Assembly: GCA_947448135.1 (NCBI GenBank)
Contig: CANFLZ010000007.1
Span: forward strand, 1-64,000
Length of the DNA: 64,000 nt
Origin: Flavobacteriales bacterium
Lineage (GTDB): Bacteria; Bacteroidota; Bacteroidia; Flavobacteriales_D; Sanyastnellaceae
Direction: 5' to 3'
The notes beneath the pieces were generated by a model, which was given only the letters and a program-made list of their open reading frames with translations, was not told the origin of the DNA and searched no databases. A program made the position numbers and the translations under genes. How positions within the stretch are numbered: the stretch's first letter is position 1; each line of letters opens with the position of its first letter. Below, piece after piece: positions 7,386 through 15,186 of the stretch.

Positions 7386-8834
7386 TCAATGATTAGGGTC
7401 GATACAAATATTTTGTGGTTCGGTGAAGAAGCGGAAGGCTTCCCATCCGCCCTCTCTGCCCAATCCAGATTGTTTGACACCGCCAAAAGGCGTTCTTAAA
7501 TCGCGCATGAGCCATGTGTTGACCCACGAGATTCCTGTTTCTAAGGATTGAGCAACACGGTGGCCTTGTGAGATGTTGTTGGTCCAAATCGAAGCGGCTA
7601 ATCCGTATGGAGTGCAGTTGGCCCATTCGATGGCCTGTTCTTCTGTATCGAAGGGAATCAGCGTTGCGATAGGTCCAAAAATTTCTTCTTGATTGGTGCG
7701 GCAATGAGCGTCTAATCCTTCAATCAATGTAGGTTGTAAATAATAACCACCGGCTAGATCGCCCGTCATTTCTGGAGAGTAGCCACCGCAAAGGATGGTG
7801 CCGCCTTCACTTTTGGCAATTTCGATATAGGATTTCACTTTTTCCAAGTGCGCTGCAGAAACCAATGCGCCAAATTTGCTTTCAGGAGAAAGTGGATCGG
7901 AGACTTTCATTTTGGCTACTTTTTCGACCAAGGCTTTTTTGAATGCCTCGTATATTCCGCGTTGCACAAGGATTCTAGAACCACAAAGGCAAATTTGTCC
8001 TTGATTGGCAAAAGAAGCACGTACCACGTTGTTGACGGTTTTGTCGATGTCGACATTATCAAAAACCAAGGTGGCGTTTTTCCCACCCAACTCCAATGAC
8101 ATTTTTTTGAATTGCGGTGCAAGAATCGAGGCGATGCGTTTGCCTGTTGCTGTTCCGCCCGTGAAGCTCAAGGCTTTGATTTTATTGTTGTTGACAATGG
8201 CCTCTCCTACGTTGGGGCCAGTGCCGTGTACGATGTTCAATACACCAGCTGGCAATCCCGCTTCGATGCAAATTTTGGAGAACAAGAAAGCGGTGTATGG
8301 AGTCAATTCCGATGGCTTAGCCACCACGCAATTGCCCGCAGCAAGTGCGGGAGCAATTTTCCAAGTAAACAAATACAAAGGCAAGTTCCATGGAGAGATA
8401 CATCCAACGACGCCCAATGGTTTTCTGTAGGTATAATTGACAACACCATTTTCCATCACGTGACTTTCACTTGCGAAGTGTTGCGCGCCAGAAGCAAAGA
8501 AACGCATGTTGCTTTCAGCACGAGGAATATCGACGTGGCCAGCCAGGGATATTGGTTTTCCATTGTCCAAAGATTCTGCATGGGTCAATTCGTCATGATG
8601 AGCAGCAATGAGATCGGCGATGCGTGTCAGGATTTTGCATCGGTCTTCACTGGACGTTGTTTTCCATTTTGGAAAAGCAATTTGTGCCGCTGCTACAGCT
8701 TTTTCTACATCGTCTGCGTTACTATCTGGAATCGTAGAAAAAACTTTTCCATCACGCGGACTGATATTATCCAATTTACCACCTGATACTGCGGGAGTTA
8801 GCTCCCCGTTGATATAGTTTAAGATCTCAATCAC
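7386..8834 (-). CDS. Aldehyde dehydrogenase, 2-aminomuconic/2-hydroxymuconic semialdehyde type (ALDH8-like)
   Basis: An NAD(P)-dependent aldehyde dehydrogenase of 482 aa, normal for the superfamily. The cofactor/active-site elements are GCISPWNLPLYLFTWK (about 144-159), AKPSELTP (172-179), FTGGTATGK (224-232), the general base Glu248 in LELGGKN and the nucleophile Cys282 in NQGQICLCGSRI. The CLCGSRI context and the SPWNLPLYLFTWK block resemble ALDH8A1 and bacterial muconic-semialdehyde dehydrogenases of the kynurenine or meta-cleavage pathways; exact substrate is inferred. The start is a GTG at 8834; a TAACTTTG promoter box lies 16 bp upstream. No other aromatic or tryptophan catabolism genes adjoin, so a different semialdehyde substrate is possible. 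Confidence 0.88.
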   Translation of the reverse strand: MIEILNYINGELTPAVSGGKLDNISPRDGKVFSTIPDSNADDVEKAVAAAQIAFPKWKTTSSEDRCKILTRIADLIAAHHDELTHAESLDNGKPISLAGHVDIPRAESNMRFFASGAQHFASESHVMENGVVNYTYRKPLGVVGCISPWNLPLYLFTWKIAPALAAGNCVVAKPSELTPYTAFLFSKICIEAGLPAGVLNIVHGTGPNVGEAIVNNNKIKALSFTGGTATGKRIASILAPQFKKMSLELGGKNATLVFDNVDIDKTVNNVVRASFANQGQICLCGSRILVQRGIYEAFKKALVEKVAKMKVSDPLSPESKFGALVSAAHLEKVKSYIEIAKSEGGTILCGGYSPEMTGDLAGGYYLQPTLIEGLDAHCRTNQEEIFGPIATLIPFDTEEQAIEWANCTPYGLAASIWTNNISQGHRVAQSLETGISWVNTWLMRDLRTPFGGVKQSGLGREGGWEAFRFFTEPQNICIDPNH

Positions 8835-8850
8835 AAAAAATATTTTTCTA

Positions 8851-8858
8851 CAAAGTTA
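8851..8858 (-). promoter_or_regulatory. -7 promoter element for the aldehyde dehydrogenase gene
   Basis: TAACTTTG on the minus strand fits the Bacteroidota -7 consensus TAnnTTTG and lies 17 bp before the GTG start. It faces away from the tRNA-Gln promoter that begins 18 bp further on. Confidence 0.5.
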
Positions 8859-8875
8859 TCTATTTCAGAAAAGAC

Positions 8876-8907
8876 TTGCATTGTAAAGTAAAAACGTATT
8901 ATTTTTG
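8876..8907 (+). promoter_or_regulatory. Promoter of tRNA-Gln (TTG / TATTTTTG)
   Basis: A -33 TTG at 8876-8878 and a -7 box TATTTTTG at 8900-8907 are separated by 21 bp, the spacing expected for Bacteroidota housekeeping promoters. The tRNA begins at 8917. Confidence 0.6.
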
Positions 8908-8916
8908 CCACGCAAT

Positions 8917-8987
8917 TGCCCGATCGTCTAATGGCAGGACAGCAGATTTTGATTCTGCTTGTATAGGTTCGAATCCTGTTCGGGCAA
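8917..8987 (+). tRNA. tRNA-Gln (anticodon TTG)
   Basis: A 71-nt cloverleaf can be drawn. The acceptor stem TGCCCGA pairs with TCGGGCA at 8980-8986, the discriminator base is A. The anticodon stem GCAGA (8942-8946) pairs with TCTGC around the loop TTTTGAT, giving anticodon TTG at 8949-8951, which reads CAA. The T arm is ATAGG-TTCGAAT-CCTGT. CCA is not encoded. A promoter lies just upstream and an intrinsic terminator just downstream, so it is a single-gene unit. Confidence 0.95.
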
Positions 8988-8991
8988 CAGT

Positions 8992-9018
8992 AAAAAGGTC
9001 ACTTCGGTGGCCTTTTTT
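8992..9018 (+). terminator. Intrinsic terminator after tRNA-Gln
   Basis: AAAAGGTCAC, loop TTCG, GTGGCCTTTTTT forms a strong tetraloop hairpin with a T tract, starting five bases after the tRNA. It overlaps the end of the opposite-strand LysM gene, for which the A-rich arm could also serve as a terminator. Confidence 0.85.
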
Positions 9019-9340
9019 ATTTTCTTAATTTTATCTTGGACCCCTTGTCTATCTTGGCATTTGGGGTGAGATGATTGAATTTTGCGAGACGTTTGAGTTT
9101 AACGCAATTGTCTTGCGAGATTTGCCAAAGGGTGGTGTTTTTTTCGGCAATGATAAAATCGGGATGCCCATTTCTTTTTTTCGGCTGCAGATAAATACGA
9201 TCCGCCGCTTTCCACATTTGGACATCGGTATCGTTGTATTTCTTCAGCTCCCAGCTTCCGAGTTTGTATTTTTTGGTGAGAGAGGAAAGGTCGTCCTTGG
9301 GTTGGGCAATGATGTAGCGAATGCGTCCATCAAGAATCAA
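9017..9340 (-). CDS. LysM-domain half of a frameshifted cell-wall hydrolase
   Basis: This frame encodes two LysM-like modules of peptidoglycan-binding type: about IRYIIAQPKDDLSSLTKKYK to YLQPKK, then DFIIAEKNTTLWQISQDNCV to KGSKIKLRK. It has no credible start of its own (the first codon would be a TTG that overlaps the stop of the upstream frame). Extending it upstream reads KKTPGDILILDGRIRY, continuous with the upstream glucosaminidase if the run of ten adenines on the coding strand is read as eleven, or if the ribosome slips by -1. It is therefore the C-terminal half of the protein starting at 9885. Confidence 0.8.
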   Translation of the reverse strand: MILDGRIRYIIAQPKDDLSSLTKKYKLGSWELKKYNDTDVQMWKAADRIYLQPKKRNGHPDFIIAEKNTTLWQISQDNCVKLKRLAKFNHLTPNAKIDKGSKIKLRK

Positions 9341-9885
9341 TATATCTCCTGGAGTTTTTTTTTTAAGTCGTCCATGGAGATGGACTGTCCTTGATCTTGA
9401 TCGAGAAGATACAGTTGGTGCTTTTCAATGAGTTCGATTAAAAGCTGTGGATACTTAGGATTTGTTGCATAGCCACATTTTTTAAGGCCATGCGCCCAGG
9501 ATTTGTAATCTGTTGGATCCAATTGAAAGAGCGTCTCGTAGCGGGGTCTTTTTAAAAAAAGCGAATGGTCTTCAAAAGATTGTTGTGCCTCGTTATAAAC
9601 CCGGAAGCATTCATCTTTTTTATCATCGTCTTTGAAGAATTTTTTTCCGTCCCATTCATTGTGGCATTTTATGCCAAAATGGTTGTTGGCTTGAACGGCC
9701 AAATCAGAAGTGCCACTGGCTGATTCCAAAATGCCTTGCGCCATCGTGATACTGGCGGGGATGCCATATTTTTCCATTTGGAGAATACACTCATTTCTCC
9801 AATTTTCAATGTATAAATTGACAGAGGTTTGAGCTTTCGCGGAAAGCGCTAAAAATGAAATTGCTATGACTAGCCATTTGATCAT
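9337..9885 (-). CDS. Glucosaminidase-domain protein (GH73-like), N-terminal half
   Basis: A secreted peptidoglycan hydrolase of the FlgJ/LytG type. Residues 1-18 are a signal peptide ending AKAQ. The catalytic domain shows ITMAQGILESASGTSDLAVQ with the expected catalytic Glu in ILES, then NNHFGIKCH, DECFRVYNEAQQSFEDHSLF and WAHGLKKCGYATNPKYPQLL, all hallmarks of the family. In Bacteroidota such proteins normally continue into LysM repeats; here the frame ends at a TGA just after DDLKKKLQEIY, and the LysM part follows in the -1 frame. The junction is a ten-adenine run (9355-9364 on the complementary strand). It overlaps the upstream lipoprotein gene by four bases. Confidence 0.85.
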   Translation of the reverse strand: MIKWLVIAISFLALSAKAQTSVNLYIENWRNECILQMEKYGIPASITMAQGILESASGTSDLAVQANNHFGIKCHNEWDGKKFFKDDDKKDECFRVYNEAQQSFEDHSLFLKRPRYETLFQLDPTDYKSWAHGLKKCGYATNPKYPQLLIELIEKHQLYLLDQDQGQSISMDDLKKKLQEIY

Positions 9886-10325
9886 GGAACAATGATACTA
9901 TTTTCTTGCGCATCCATGTTGGATGTTTTGATAAGTGTACCGTCTTGCTGATAACTTTTCCAAACGCCTGAGGGTTTGTTGTCTTTGTAAAATCCATCGA
10001 TGCGCATTTGCCCATTCTCATACCAAAGTTGATACGGACCATTTTTTACCCCCAACTCATAAGTGTGCAAACTGAATGGTTTTCCGTCTTTGTAGAAAGA
10101 GCGGCAGGTACCATTTCTTTTGTCTTCTTTGTACAAAATATCGGTGTGAATCTGCTTGTTGTCGTAAAAGGTTTTCTCTTCGAGTTTTTCGCCGGTTTTG
10201 GGGTCTTTGTAAACCACATTCATTGGATTTCCGTTTCCGTAGGTGGCCAATACAACTTCCTCAGGACCGTTTTTGCAAGCGGAAAAGACGATAATAGCGG
10301 ATAAAAGGAAAAACAGGTTTCTCAT
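9882..10325 (-). CDS. MORN-repeat lipoprotein (YwqK-like)
   Basis: A 147-aa exported protein. The N-terminus MRNLFFLLSAIIVFSAC ends in a lipobox with Cys17, so it is probably a signal peptidase II lipoprotein. The body has repeated YKEDKRNGTCRSFYKDGKP and YELGVKNGPYQLWYENGQM units, the same repeat family as the partial gene at 1-285. It overlaps the glucosaminidase gene by four bases (ATGA) and starts at the stop of the polyprenyl synthase gene, so the three are likely co-transcribed. A role in the cell envelope is inferred from location only. Confidence 0.8.
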   Translation of the reverse strand: MRNLFFLLSAIIVFSACKNGPEEVVLATYGNGNPMNVVYKDPKTGEKLEEKTFYDNKQIHTDILYKEDKRNGTCRSFYKDGKPFSLHTYELGVKNGPYQLWYENGQMRIDGFYKDNKPSGVWKSYQQDGTLIKTSNMDAQENSIIVP

Positions 10326-11308
10326 TATTTATTTCTTTGAATCGTGAAGTCTACCAGTCTGTTCAATGCGAGGTTGACATCGTTTTGCGGGAATTGGGCC
10401 AGGATGTCTTTGGCTTTTTGTGCGAAGTTGAGCATGGCTTTTTGTGCGTATGCAATCGAGCCTGTTTGCATCAACAACTTTTGAAGTTCTGATAAATCCG
10501 CACTCAGAATATTTTTTTTCTTGAGCAAAGACTTTACGAATTTGATTTGCTCCGGCGTGCCGTTTTGCAGGACATGCAAAAGGGGTAGGGTCAATTTATT
10601 TTCTTGAATGTCCGCGCCAACAGGCTTTCCGATGTCTCCGCCAAATCCTAGATCCAATAAATCATCTTTGATTTGGAAAGCGATACCAATGGCCACCCCC
10701 ATGTCATACAATTGTTTTTGAATCTCTTCAGAAACGTTCGAGGCAGCACCGCCCATTTGGCAGCAAGCGGCAATGAGAGAAGCTGTTTTTTGTTGGATGA
10801 TTTGGTAATATACCTCCTCATTCACGTTCATTCTTCTTGACTTTTCTTGTTGCAACAACTCACCCTCACTCATTTGTTGTACGGCTGTAGCTACGATTTT
10901 GAGTAAATCGAAAGTGTTGTTTTCTACGCTGATTAATAAACCCTTTGAGAGTAAATAATCGCCAAAAAGAACAGCGATTTTATTTTTCCAGAGGGCATTC
11001 ACTGAGAAAAATCCTCTGCGCGTCATCGCTTCATCTACCACGTCATCATGCACAAGGCTGGCTGTGTGCAGCAGTTCAATCAAAGAAGCAGCGACGAAAG
11101 TTTTGTGAGATGTTTCGCTAAAAAGCTTGGCTGATAAAAAGACCAACATGGGACGCATTTGCTTCCCTTTTCTTTTGATGATGTAATGCGAAATACGGTC
11201 CAGTAGATTGTGATCACTTTTTAGGCTTTGTGCAAAAAAAGGTTCAAAATCACGCATTTCTTGCGCAATGGGCGCTTGAATATGTTGAAGCGTAATAGCA
11301 GAACTCAT
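10325..11308 (-). CDS. Polyprenyl diphosphate synthase (trans, IspA/IspB family)
   Basis: Chain-elongating prenyltransferase that condenses isopentenyl diphosphate onto an allylic diphosphate, probably for the menaquinone side chain. The 327-aa product has the first aspartate-rich motif LVHDDVVDEA (Asp88, Asp89, Asp92), followed by TRRG, and the second motif FQIKDDLLDLGFGGDIGKP. The upstream basic segment KRKGKQMRPMLVFLSAKLF is also typical. Long-chain specificity (hexa- to octaprenyl) is inferred from similarity to IspB-type enzymes and is not proven by motif. A TACATTTG promoter box lies five bases upstream of the ATG, so the transcript may be almost leaderless. It is followed by the MORN lipoprotein gene. 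Confidence 0.92.
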   Translation of the reverse strand: MSSAITLQHIQAPIAQEMRDFEPFFAQSLKSDHNLLDRISHYIIKRKGKQMRPMLVFLSAKLFSETSHKTFVAASLIELLHTASLVHDDVVDEAMTRRGFFSVNALWKNKIAVLFGDYLLSKGLLISVENNTFDLLKIVATAVQQMSEGELLQQEKSRRMNVNEEVYYQIIQQKTASLIAACCQMGGAASNVSEEIQKQLYDMGVAIGIAFQIKDDLLDLGFGGDIGKPVGADIQENKLTLPLLHVLQNGTPEQIKFVKSLLKKKNILSADLSELQKLLMQTGSIAYAQKAMLNFAQKAKDILAQFPQNDVNLALNRLVDFTIQRNK

Positions 11309-11312
11309 AGCG

Positions 11313-11340
11313 CAAATGTAATGAGAGTTAACGCGTGCAA
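11313..11340 (-). promoter_or_regulatory. Promoter of the polyprenyl synthase gene
   Basis: On the minus strand, TTG (11338-11340) and TACATTTG (11313-11320) are separated by 17 bp, matching the Bacteroidota consensus. The -7 box ends only four bases before the ATG, implying a leaderless or near-leaderless message. The upstream gene dprA ends at 11328, so the promoter overlaps its end. Confidence 0.55.
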
Positions 11341-12419
11341 GACACGCGATTTCCCGGAAGTTTTTGAACGATGCCTGAAAGTTCTAATTCGAATAAGGCT
11401 GCTGCAAAATGTGAAGCTGATAGACCACTAAAAATTTGAAGTTCATCCACGTGGAGCTCGCGGTATTGGCGGAGTGTGGTCAATAATTTTTCTCCGTTTT
11501 CCGTTAATACAGGCGTTTCAAATTTGATTTCCATCTGGTGTTTTATTCCCAATTGATGCAAGAGATCGGGAATGCTGGAAATGAGTTCACCGATATTTTG
11601 TTGAATGAGGTAGTTGCAACCCGCGCTTTTTTCGTCATGAATTTTACCGGGAAGGGCATAAATGTCGCGGTTGTAGTTTTGTGCAAATTGTGCGGTGATC
11701 ATGCTCCCGCCGGTCTTTTCGGATTCAATCACCAGCGTGGCATCCGACAAGCCCGCAATCAATCGATTCCGCATCGGAAATCGTTCTTTGTCCGCAAAAA
11801 TTCCAGGGCAATACTCTGAAATGATGCCGCCATTTTTCTTGATGCCATTGGCCAAACCTCGGTGGAGCGCAGGATAAATGGTGTGCAATCCATGGGCAAG
11901 ACAAGCGATATTGTTGATGCCAAGTTCGTTGCAAGTGCTGTGCGCAGCTTCGTCTATCCCATAGGCCAATCCCGACACTATGGTTACGGGATGATGCTGA
12001 ACGGCAGTTAGAAATTCTTTAACAAATTGAATTCCGTATGGCGTTGTCGATCGTGATCCCACAATGGAGAAAACAAAAGGAGTAGCGATGAGGGGATTGC
12101 CCTGAGAATACAACACAATCGGAGCGTCCTCACAATTTTTTAATCGATGAGGATATTTTGCGTCCTGAATAAAAGTAATATCAATTTTTAGCCGAATGCA
12201 GTCTTCCATTATTTTTTCAGCATTCAACATGATTTCTTTGGAGCGTAGGTGCTGAAAGATACCCGTATTGAAGAATGAAAGCGATTGGAAGTCGTGTATG
12301 GGCGCTCGAAACACCTCCATTGGGTCTTGAAAAATCTGGAGCATTTCACGCGTTCTTTTGGGCCCAAGTCCAGGAATAATGGAAAGCGCAATTTGTTGTC
12401 TTAAAAGTAAATCGTCCAT
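11328..12419 (-). CDS. dprA: DNA-processing protein DprA (Smf)
   Basis: DprA binds incoming single-stranded DNA during natural transformation and loads RecA. The 363-aa product has an N-terminal helical region (IIPGLGPKRTREML, helix-hairpin-helix-like), the Rossmann-like core with IVGSRSTTPYGIQFVKEF, VSGLAYGIDEAAHS, ISEYCPG, FPMRNRLIAGLSDATLVIES and GGSMITAQFAQNYNRDIYAL, and a C-terminal winged-helix segment (LTENGEKLLTTL to the end). All family blocks are present. Competence in this organism is a reasonable inference but DprA is also kept in organisms not known to be transformable. Confidence 0.95.
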   Translation of the reverse strand: MDDLLLRQQIALSIIPGLGPKRTREMLQIFQDPMEVFRAPIHDFQSLSFFNTGIFQHLRSKEIMLNAEKIMEDCIRLKIDITFIQDAKYPHRLKNCEDAPIVLYSQGNPLIATPFVFSIVGSRSTTPYGIQFVKEFLTAVQHHPVTIVSGLAYGIDEAAHSTCNELGINNIACLAHGLHTIYPALHRGLANGIKKNGGIISEYCPGIFADKERFPMRNRLIAGLSDATLVIESEKTGGSMITAQFAQNYNRDIYALPGKIHDEKSAGCNYLIQQNIGELISSIPDLLHQLGIKHQMEIKFETPVLTENGEKLLTTLRQYRELHVDELQIFSGLSASHFAAALFELELSGIVQKLPGNRVSCTR

Positions 12420-12482
12420 GGGACAAATTTGCCACTTTCAACAACGCGATGCCGCGCATAAATTATAGGAATATCCTATATT

Positions 12483-13229
12483 TTATTTGTTCTCGATGAT
12501 GTACTGCTCAATAGCAGCGCTCATGCTGGGAGAGTTGGGATTGGGCGCCATGATATTGACTTTGAGCTTGGCGTCTTTTGCCGCGTCTGCTGTGGTTTTT
12601 CCAAAAACAGCGATGCGCGTATTGTTTTGCTTGAACTTGGGGAAGTTCTTAAACAAGGATTCAATATCAGAGGGAGAAAAGAAAACCAACATGTCGTATT
12701 TCACGTCGGCAAGGTCACTCAAGTCACTGCAGACGGTTTTAAACATGGTAGCTATAGAGAAGTTAAATCCTTCTTTTTCTAAAGTGTTTGGAATATTTTG
12801 ATTCAATAAATCAGAACAAGGCAACAATAACTTGTCTCCTTTGTGTTTTTGAAGAATTTCAATCAGCGCTTGCAGAGTACCCGTTCCGTAGAAGATTTTT
12901 CTTTTTCGGAAAAGAATGTATTTCTGCAAGTAGAAAGCAATTGCCTCAGACATGCAGAAGTACTTCATTTCATTGGGAATGGTTAGCCTCATTTCTTTGG
13001 CCATTCTGAAATAATGGTCTACCGCATTTCTACTGGTGAAGATTACACCGGGATGTTCTAAAATGTCGACACGTTGCTGGCGGAAATCAATTGCAGGGAT
13101 TCCTTCGATGTGAATAAAAGGACGATAATCAATTTTGATTTTGTACTTTTTAGCAATATCGAAATAGGGGTTTTTCTCGTTTCCCGGATCTTGTTGCGTA
13201 ATCAGAATTGATTTAACTTTCTCTGCCAT
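12483..13229 (-). CDS. hemD: Uroporphyrinogen-III synthase
   Basis: Catalyses cyclisation and D-ring inversion of hydroxymethylbilane to uroporphyrinogen III in haem biosynthesis. HemD proteins are poorly conserved; the evidence is the Bacteroidota-type pattern KSILITQQDP at the start, HPGVIFTSRNAVDHYF, SEAIAFYLQKYI, FYGTGTL and the C-terminal VFFSPSDIESLFKNFP and IAVFGKTTADAAKDAKLKVN blocks, plus its placement next to DUF4271, which is the usual arrangement in the phylum. Length (248 aa) is normal. The ATG at 13229 (MAEKVKSILIT) is chosen; an upstream ATG at 13241 would add four residues. Confidence 0.88.
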   Translation of the reverse strand: MAEKVKSILITQQDPGNEKNPYFDIAKKYKIKIDYRPFIHIEGIPAIDFRQQRVDILEHPGVIFTSRNAVDHYFRMAKEMRLTIPNEMKYFCMSEAIAFYLQKYILFRKRKIFYGTGTLQALIEILQKHKGDKLLLPCSDLLNQNIPNTLEKEGFNFSIATMFKTVCSDLSDLADVKYDMLVFFSPSDIESLFKNFPKFKQNNTRIAVFGKTTADAAKDAKLKVNIMAPNPNSPSMSAAIEQYIIENK

Positions 13230-13248
13230 TTTCAAAAACAAAATGAAA

Positions 13249-13929
13249 TTACTTGAGCGCGTATTTTGAAATTAAAATGATTCCAATCCACAACGGCAAA
13301 ATTTCAAGAGTGCAAATGTAAAAAAAGATATAGAAAAAAGGAATGTTATTCGCAACGGCAGTCCAAGTTCCTTTTAAAATTCTCCAAACGACTACCCCGA
13401 TGACCAAACTTCCCAATAAGTAAACAAGGGATGTTGCCCAGCTCATATCTGTTACGGACAATACAATAACAAAAGGAAGTAGTGCAATGGCCAGTAGTCG
13501 GTTGGTGGCAAAAGTGCGGTACTGGTATTCGGAAAGTGTAAAATCACCGTCTGCCAACCAACGCGCGATTTGAATGGACATCCATTTCAAGCCATACATG
13601 ATCAATATTCCCGAAGACGTCAATAAGAAAAGGAGCCACGAAGCAATTTGATGCGGATAGATAATTTGATAGGCCAAATTCACGAATAGTCCAAGAACGA
13701 TGGCGTGTTGAAATGTGAGAAAGATGTGCGTTCTGGGGATAATGTTCTCTTCGCGCATCAATTGCCTCATGTAAATATCACTTCTAAACGCTTTGAATAC
13801 GCTTCTGATTTTGGCGGGATACACCGTGTTGAAATAAGCTAAAAACGACATGCACAGCACAAAAAGCAAGATCATCCAATCTTGGAATAAATTTTCTTCT
13901 GGCCGCAGCGTAGGCGTTAAAAGCAACAT
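13249..13929 (-). CDS. DUF4271 integral membrane protein
   Basis: A 226-aa protein with about six hydrophobic helices (first at residues 17-35, last around 195-220), matching the DUF4271 family that is usually found beside hemD in Bacteroidota. The conserved-looking block is RSDIYMRQLMREENIIPRTH between the first two helices. Function is unknown; genetic linkage to hemD suggests, but does not show, a role around tetrapyrrole metabolism or the membrane. It begins two bases after the pseudouridine synthase stop, so translation is probably coupled. Confidence 0.8.
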   Translation of the reverse strand: MLLLTPTLRPEENLFQDWMILLFVLCMSFLAYFNTVYPAKIRSVFKAFRSDIYMRQLMREENIIPRTHIFLTFQHAIVLGLFVNLAYQIIYPHQIASWLLFLLTSSGILIMYGLKWMSIQIARWLADGDFTLSEYQYRTFATNRLLAIALLPFVIVLSVTDMSWATSLVYLLGSLVIGVVVWRILKGTWTAVANNIPFFYIFFYICTLEILPLWIGIILISKYALK

Positions 13930-13931
13930 TT

Positions 13932-15158
13932 TTATCGAATCATCTTTAAAAATCCAACTTCAGAAGGAGTAAGGTGTCTGTATCTTCCGCGAGGAAGATC
14001 TTTTTTGGTAAGACCGGCGTACATCACACGGTCCATTTTCTTGACGCGGTAACCCAATGTCTCAAACATTCGGCGAACAATTTTGTTTTTACTGCTGTGA
14101 ATGCGCAATCCAACTTGCTTTTTGTCTTCACTGCCCTCTACATAGGCTACTTGCTCCACTTTCACAAAGCCGTCTTCAAGCTTGACGCCATCCAACATTT
14201 TCTTCATGTCGCCTTGTGAGATCTTTTCAGAAAGTTCAACATGGTACAATTGCGCGAATTCATTTTTTGGAGTAGTCAAACGTTTCGCCATATCACCGTC
14301 ATTGGTGAAAAGCAAAAGACCCGTCGCTTCTTTATCCATTCTTCCGACAGGATAAATCCTTTCCACGCAGGCATTCTGAATCAAGCTCATGACCGTTTCT
14401 CTGCCTTTTTCATCCTCGTCTGTTGTGAGGAATCCTTTGGGCTTGTTGAGCAATACATAACGGAATTGCTCAGGACGAATCACGCGATCATCATATTTGA
14501 CAACATCTTTTTGCGGATCGATTTTTTCTCCTAATTCCGTCACCACCTTGCCATTGATGCTGATAAGACCTAGTCCAATCAACTCATCAGCATCGCGGCG
14601 AGAAGCAATTCCTGCTTGAGACAAATACTTGTTCAAACGGACCAAGCCATCTCTTTCGGTTCTAGAAATAAATGCTTTTTTGGGTGTGAAATCGGTATCT
14701 AAATCTTTGGAGCTTTTTCTAAATCTTGGTTTTTGGTCAACCTCTTCTTTGTCCCATTTTTTCTTTCTAGGTCCGATGCCGGGCCCTTTTGAAAAAGGTT
14801 TTTTACCAAAAGGTTTGTCACCTCTTGGAGCAAATCCTTCTGATCTTTCACCACGTGGTTTAAAACCCTCTTTTCTTTCTGAACGAGTGCTTCCGCCTTC
14901 TGTTCTTGGTTTGAAACCTTCCTTTCTAGGGCCACGAGAGCCGCTATCTGTTCTTGGTTTGAATTCTCTTTTAGGCGCAGATTTTTGATCGCGAGAATCA
15001 GATTTTTCAGGACGAGATTTTCCTACGCGAAGACCGCCAGATGATTTTCCGCCGCGCTCTTCTTTTTCTCCCCCTCTTGATCTTCCTTTGTTTGTAGTTG
15101 TTGGTCTACCCTTTCTCTCTCCACCTTTATCTGAATCACGTTTTTGAAACTTTGCCAT
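13932..15158 (-). CDS. Pseudouridine synthase, RsuA/RluB family, with long basic N-terminal extension
   Basis: Isomerises uridine in rRNA. From about residue 170 the order is S4 RNA-binding domain (VRLNKYLSQAGIASRRDADE) then the catalytic domain with YPVGRMDKEATGLLLFTNDG carrying the catalytic Asp, VYHVEL-like and the final RRMFETLGYRVKKMDRVMYA block. Residues 1-165 are low complexity, repeating F-K-P-R, G-G, E-R-S and G-D-K-P-F motifs, strongly basic and glycine-rich like an RGG-type RNA-binding tail. The ATG at 15158 is chosen over a much longer open frame because a TAATTTTG promoter box and the 3' end of yraN occupy the upstream part. It is two bases from DUF4271. Confidence 0.9.
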   Translation of the reverse strand: MAKFQKRDSDKGGERKGRPTTTNKGRSRGGEKEERGGKSSGGLRVGKSRPEKSDSRDQKSAPKREFKPRTDSGSRGPRKEGFKPRTEGGSTRSERKEGFKPRGERSEGFAPRGDKPFGKKPFSKGPGIGPRKKKWDKEEVDQKPRFRKSSKDLDTDFTPKKAFISRTERDGLVRLNKYLSQAGIASRRDADELIGLGLISINGKVVTELGEKIDPQKDVVKYDDRVIRPEQFRYVLLNKPKGFLTTDEDEKGRETVMSLIQNACVERIYPVGRMDKEATGLLLFTNDGDMAKRLTTPKNEFAQLYHVELSEKISQGDMKKMLDGVKLEDGFVKVEQVAYVEGSEDKKQVGLRIHSSKNKIVRRMFETLGYRVKKMDRVMYAGLTKKDLPRGRYRHLTPSEVGFLKMIR

Positions 15159-15172
15159 ATCGTTGTTTTTGG

Positions 15173-15180
15173 CAAAATTA
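15173..15180 (-). promoter_or_regulatory. -7 promoter element for the pseudouridine synthase gene
   Basis: TAATTTTG on the minus strand, 14 bp before the ATG at 15158 and overlapping the gap just after the yraN stop. It supports the shorter start of the synthase. Confidence 0.45.
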
Positions 15181-15186
15181 GTGAAT

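Noticed and set aside
9355-9364. Run of ten T on the plus strand read as a terminator
   Set aside because: No hairpin precedes it and it lies inside the glucosaminidase coding region; its relevance is the frameshift.
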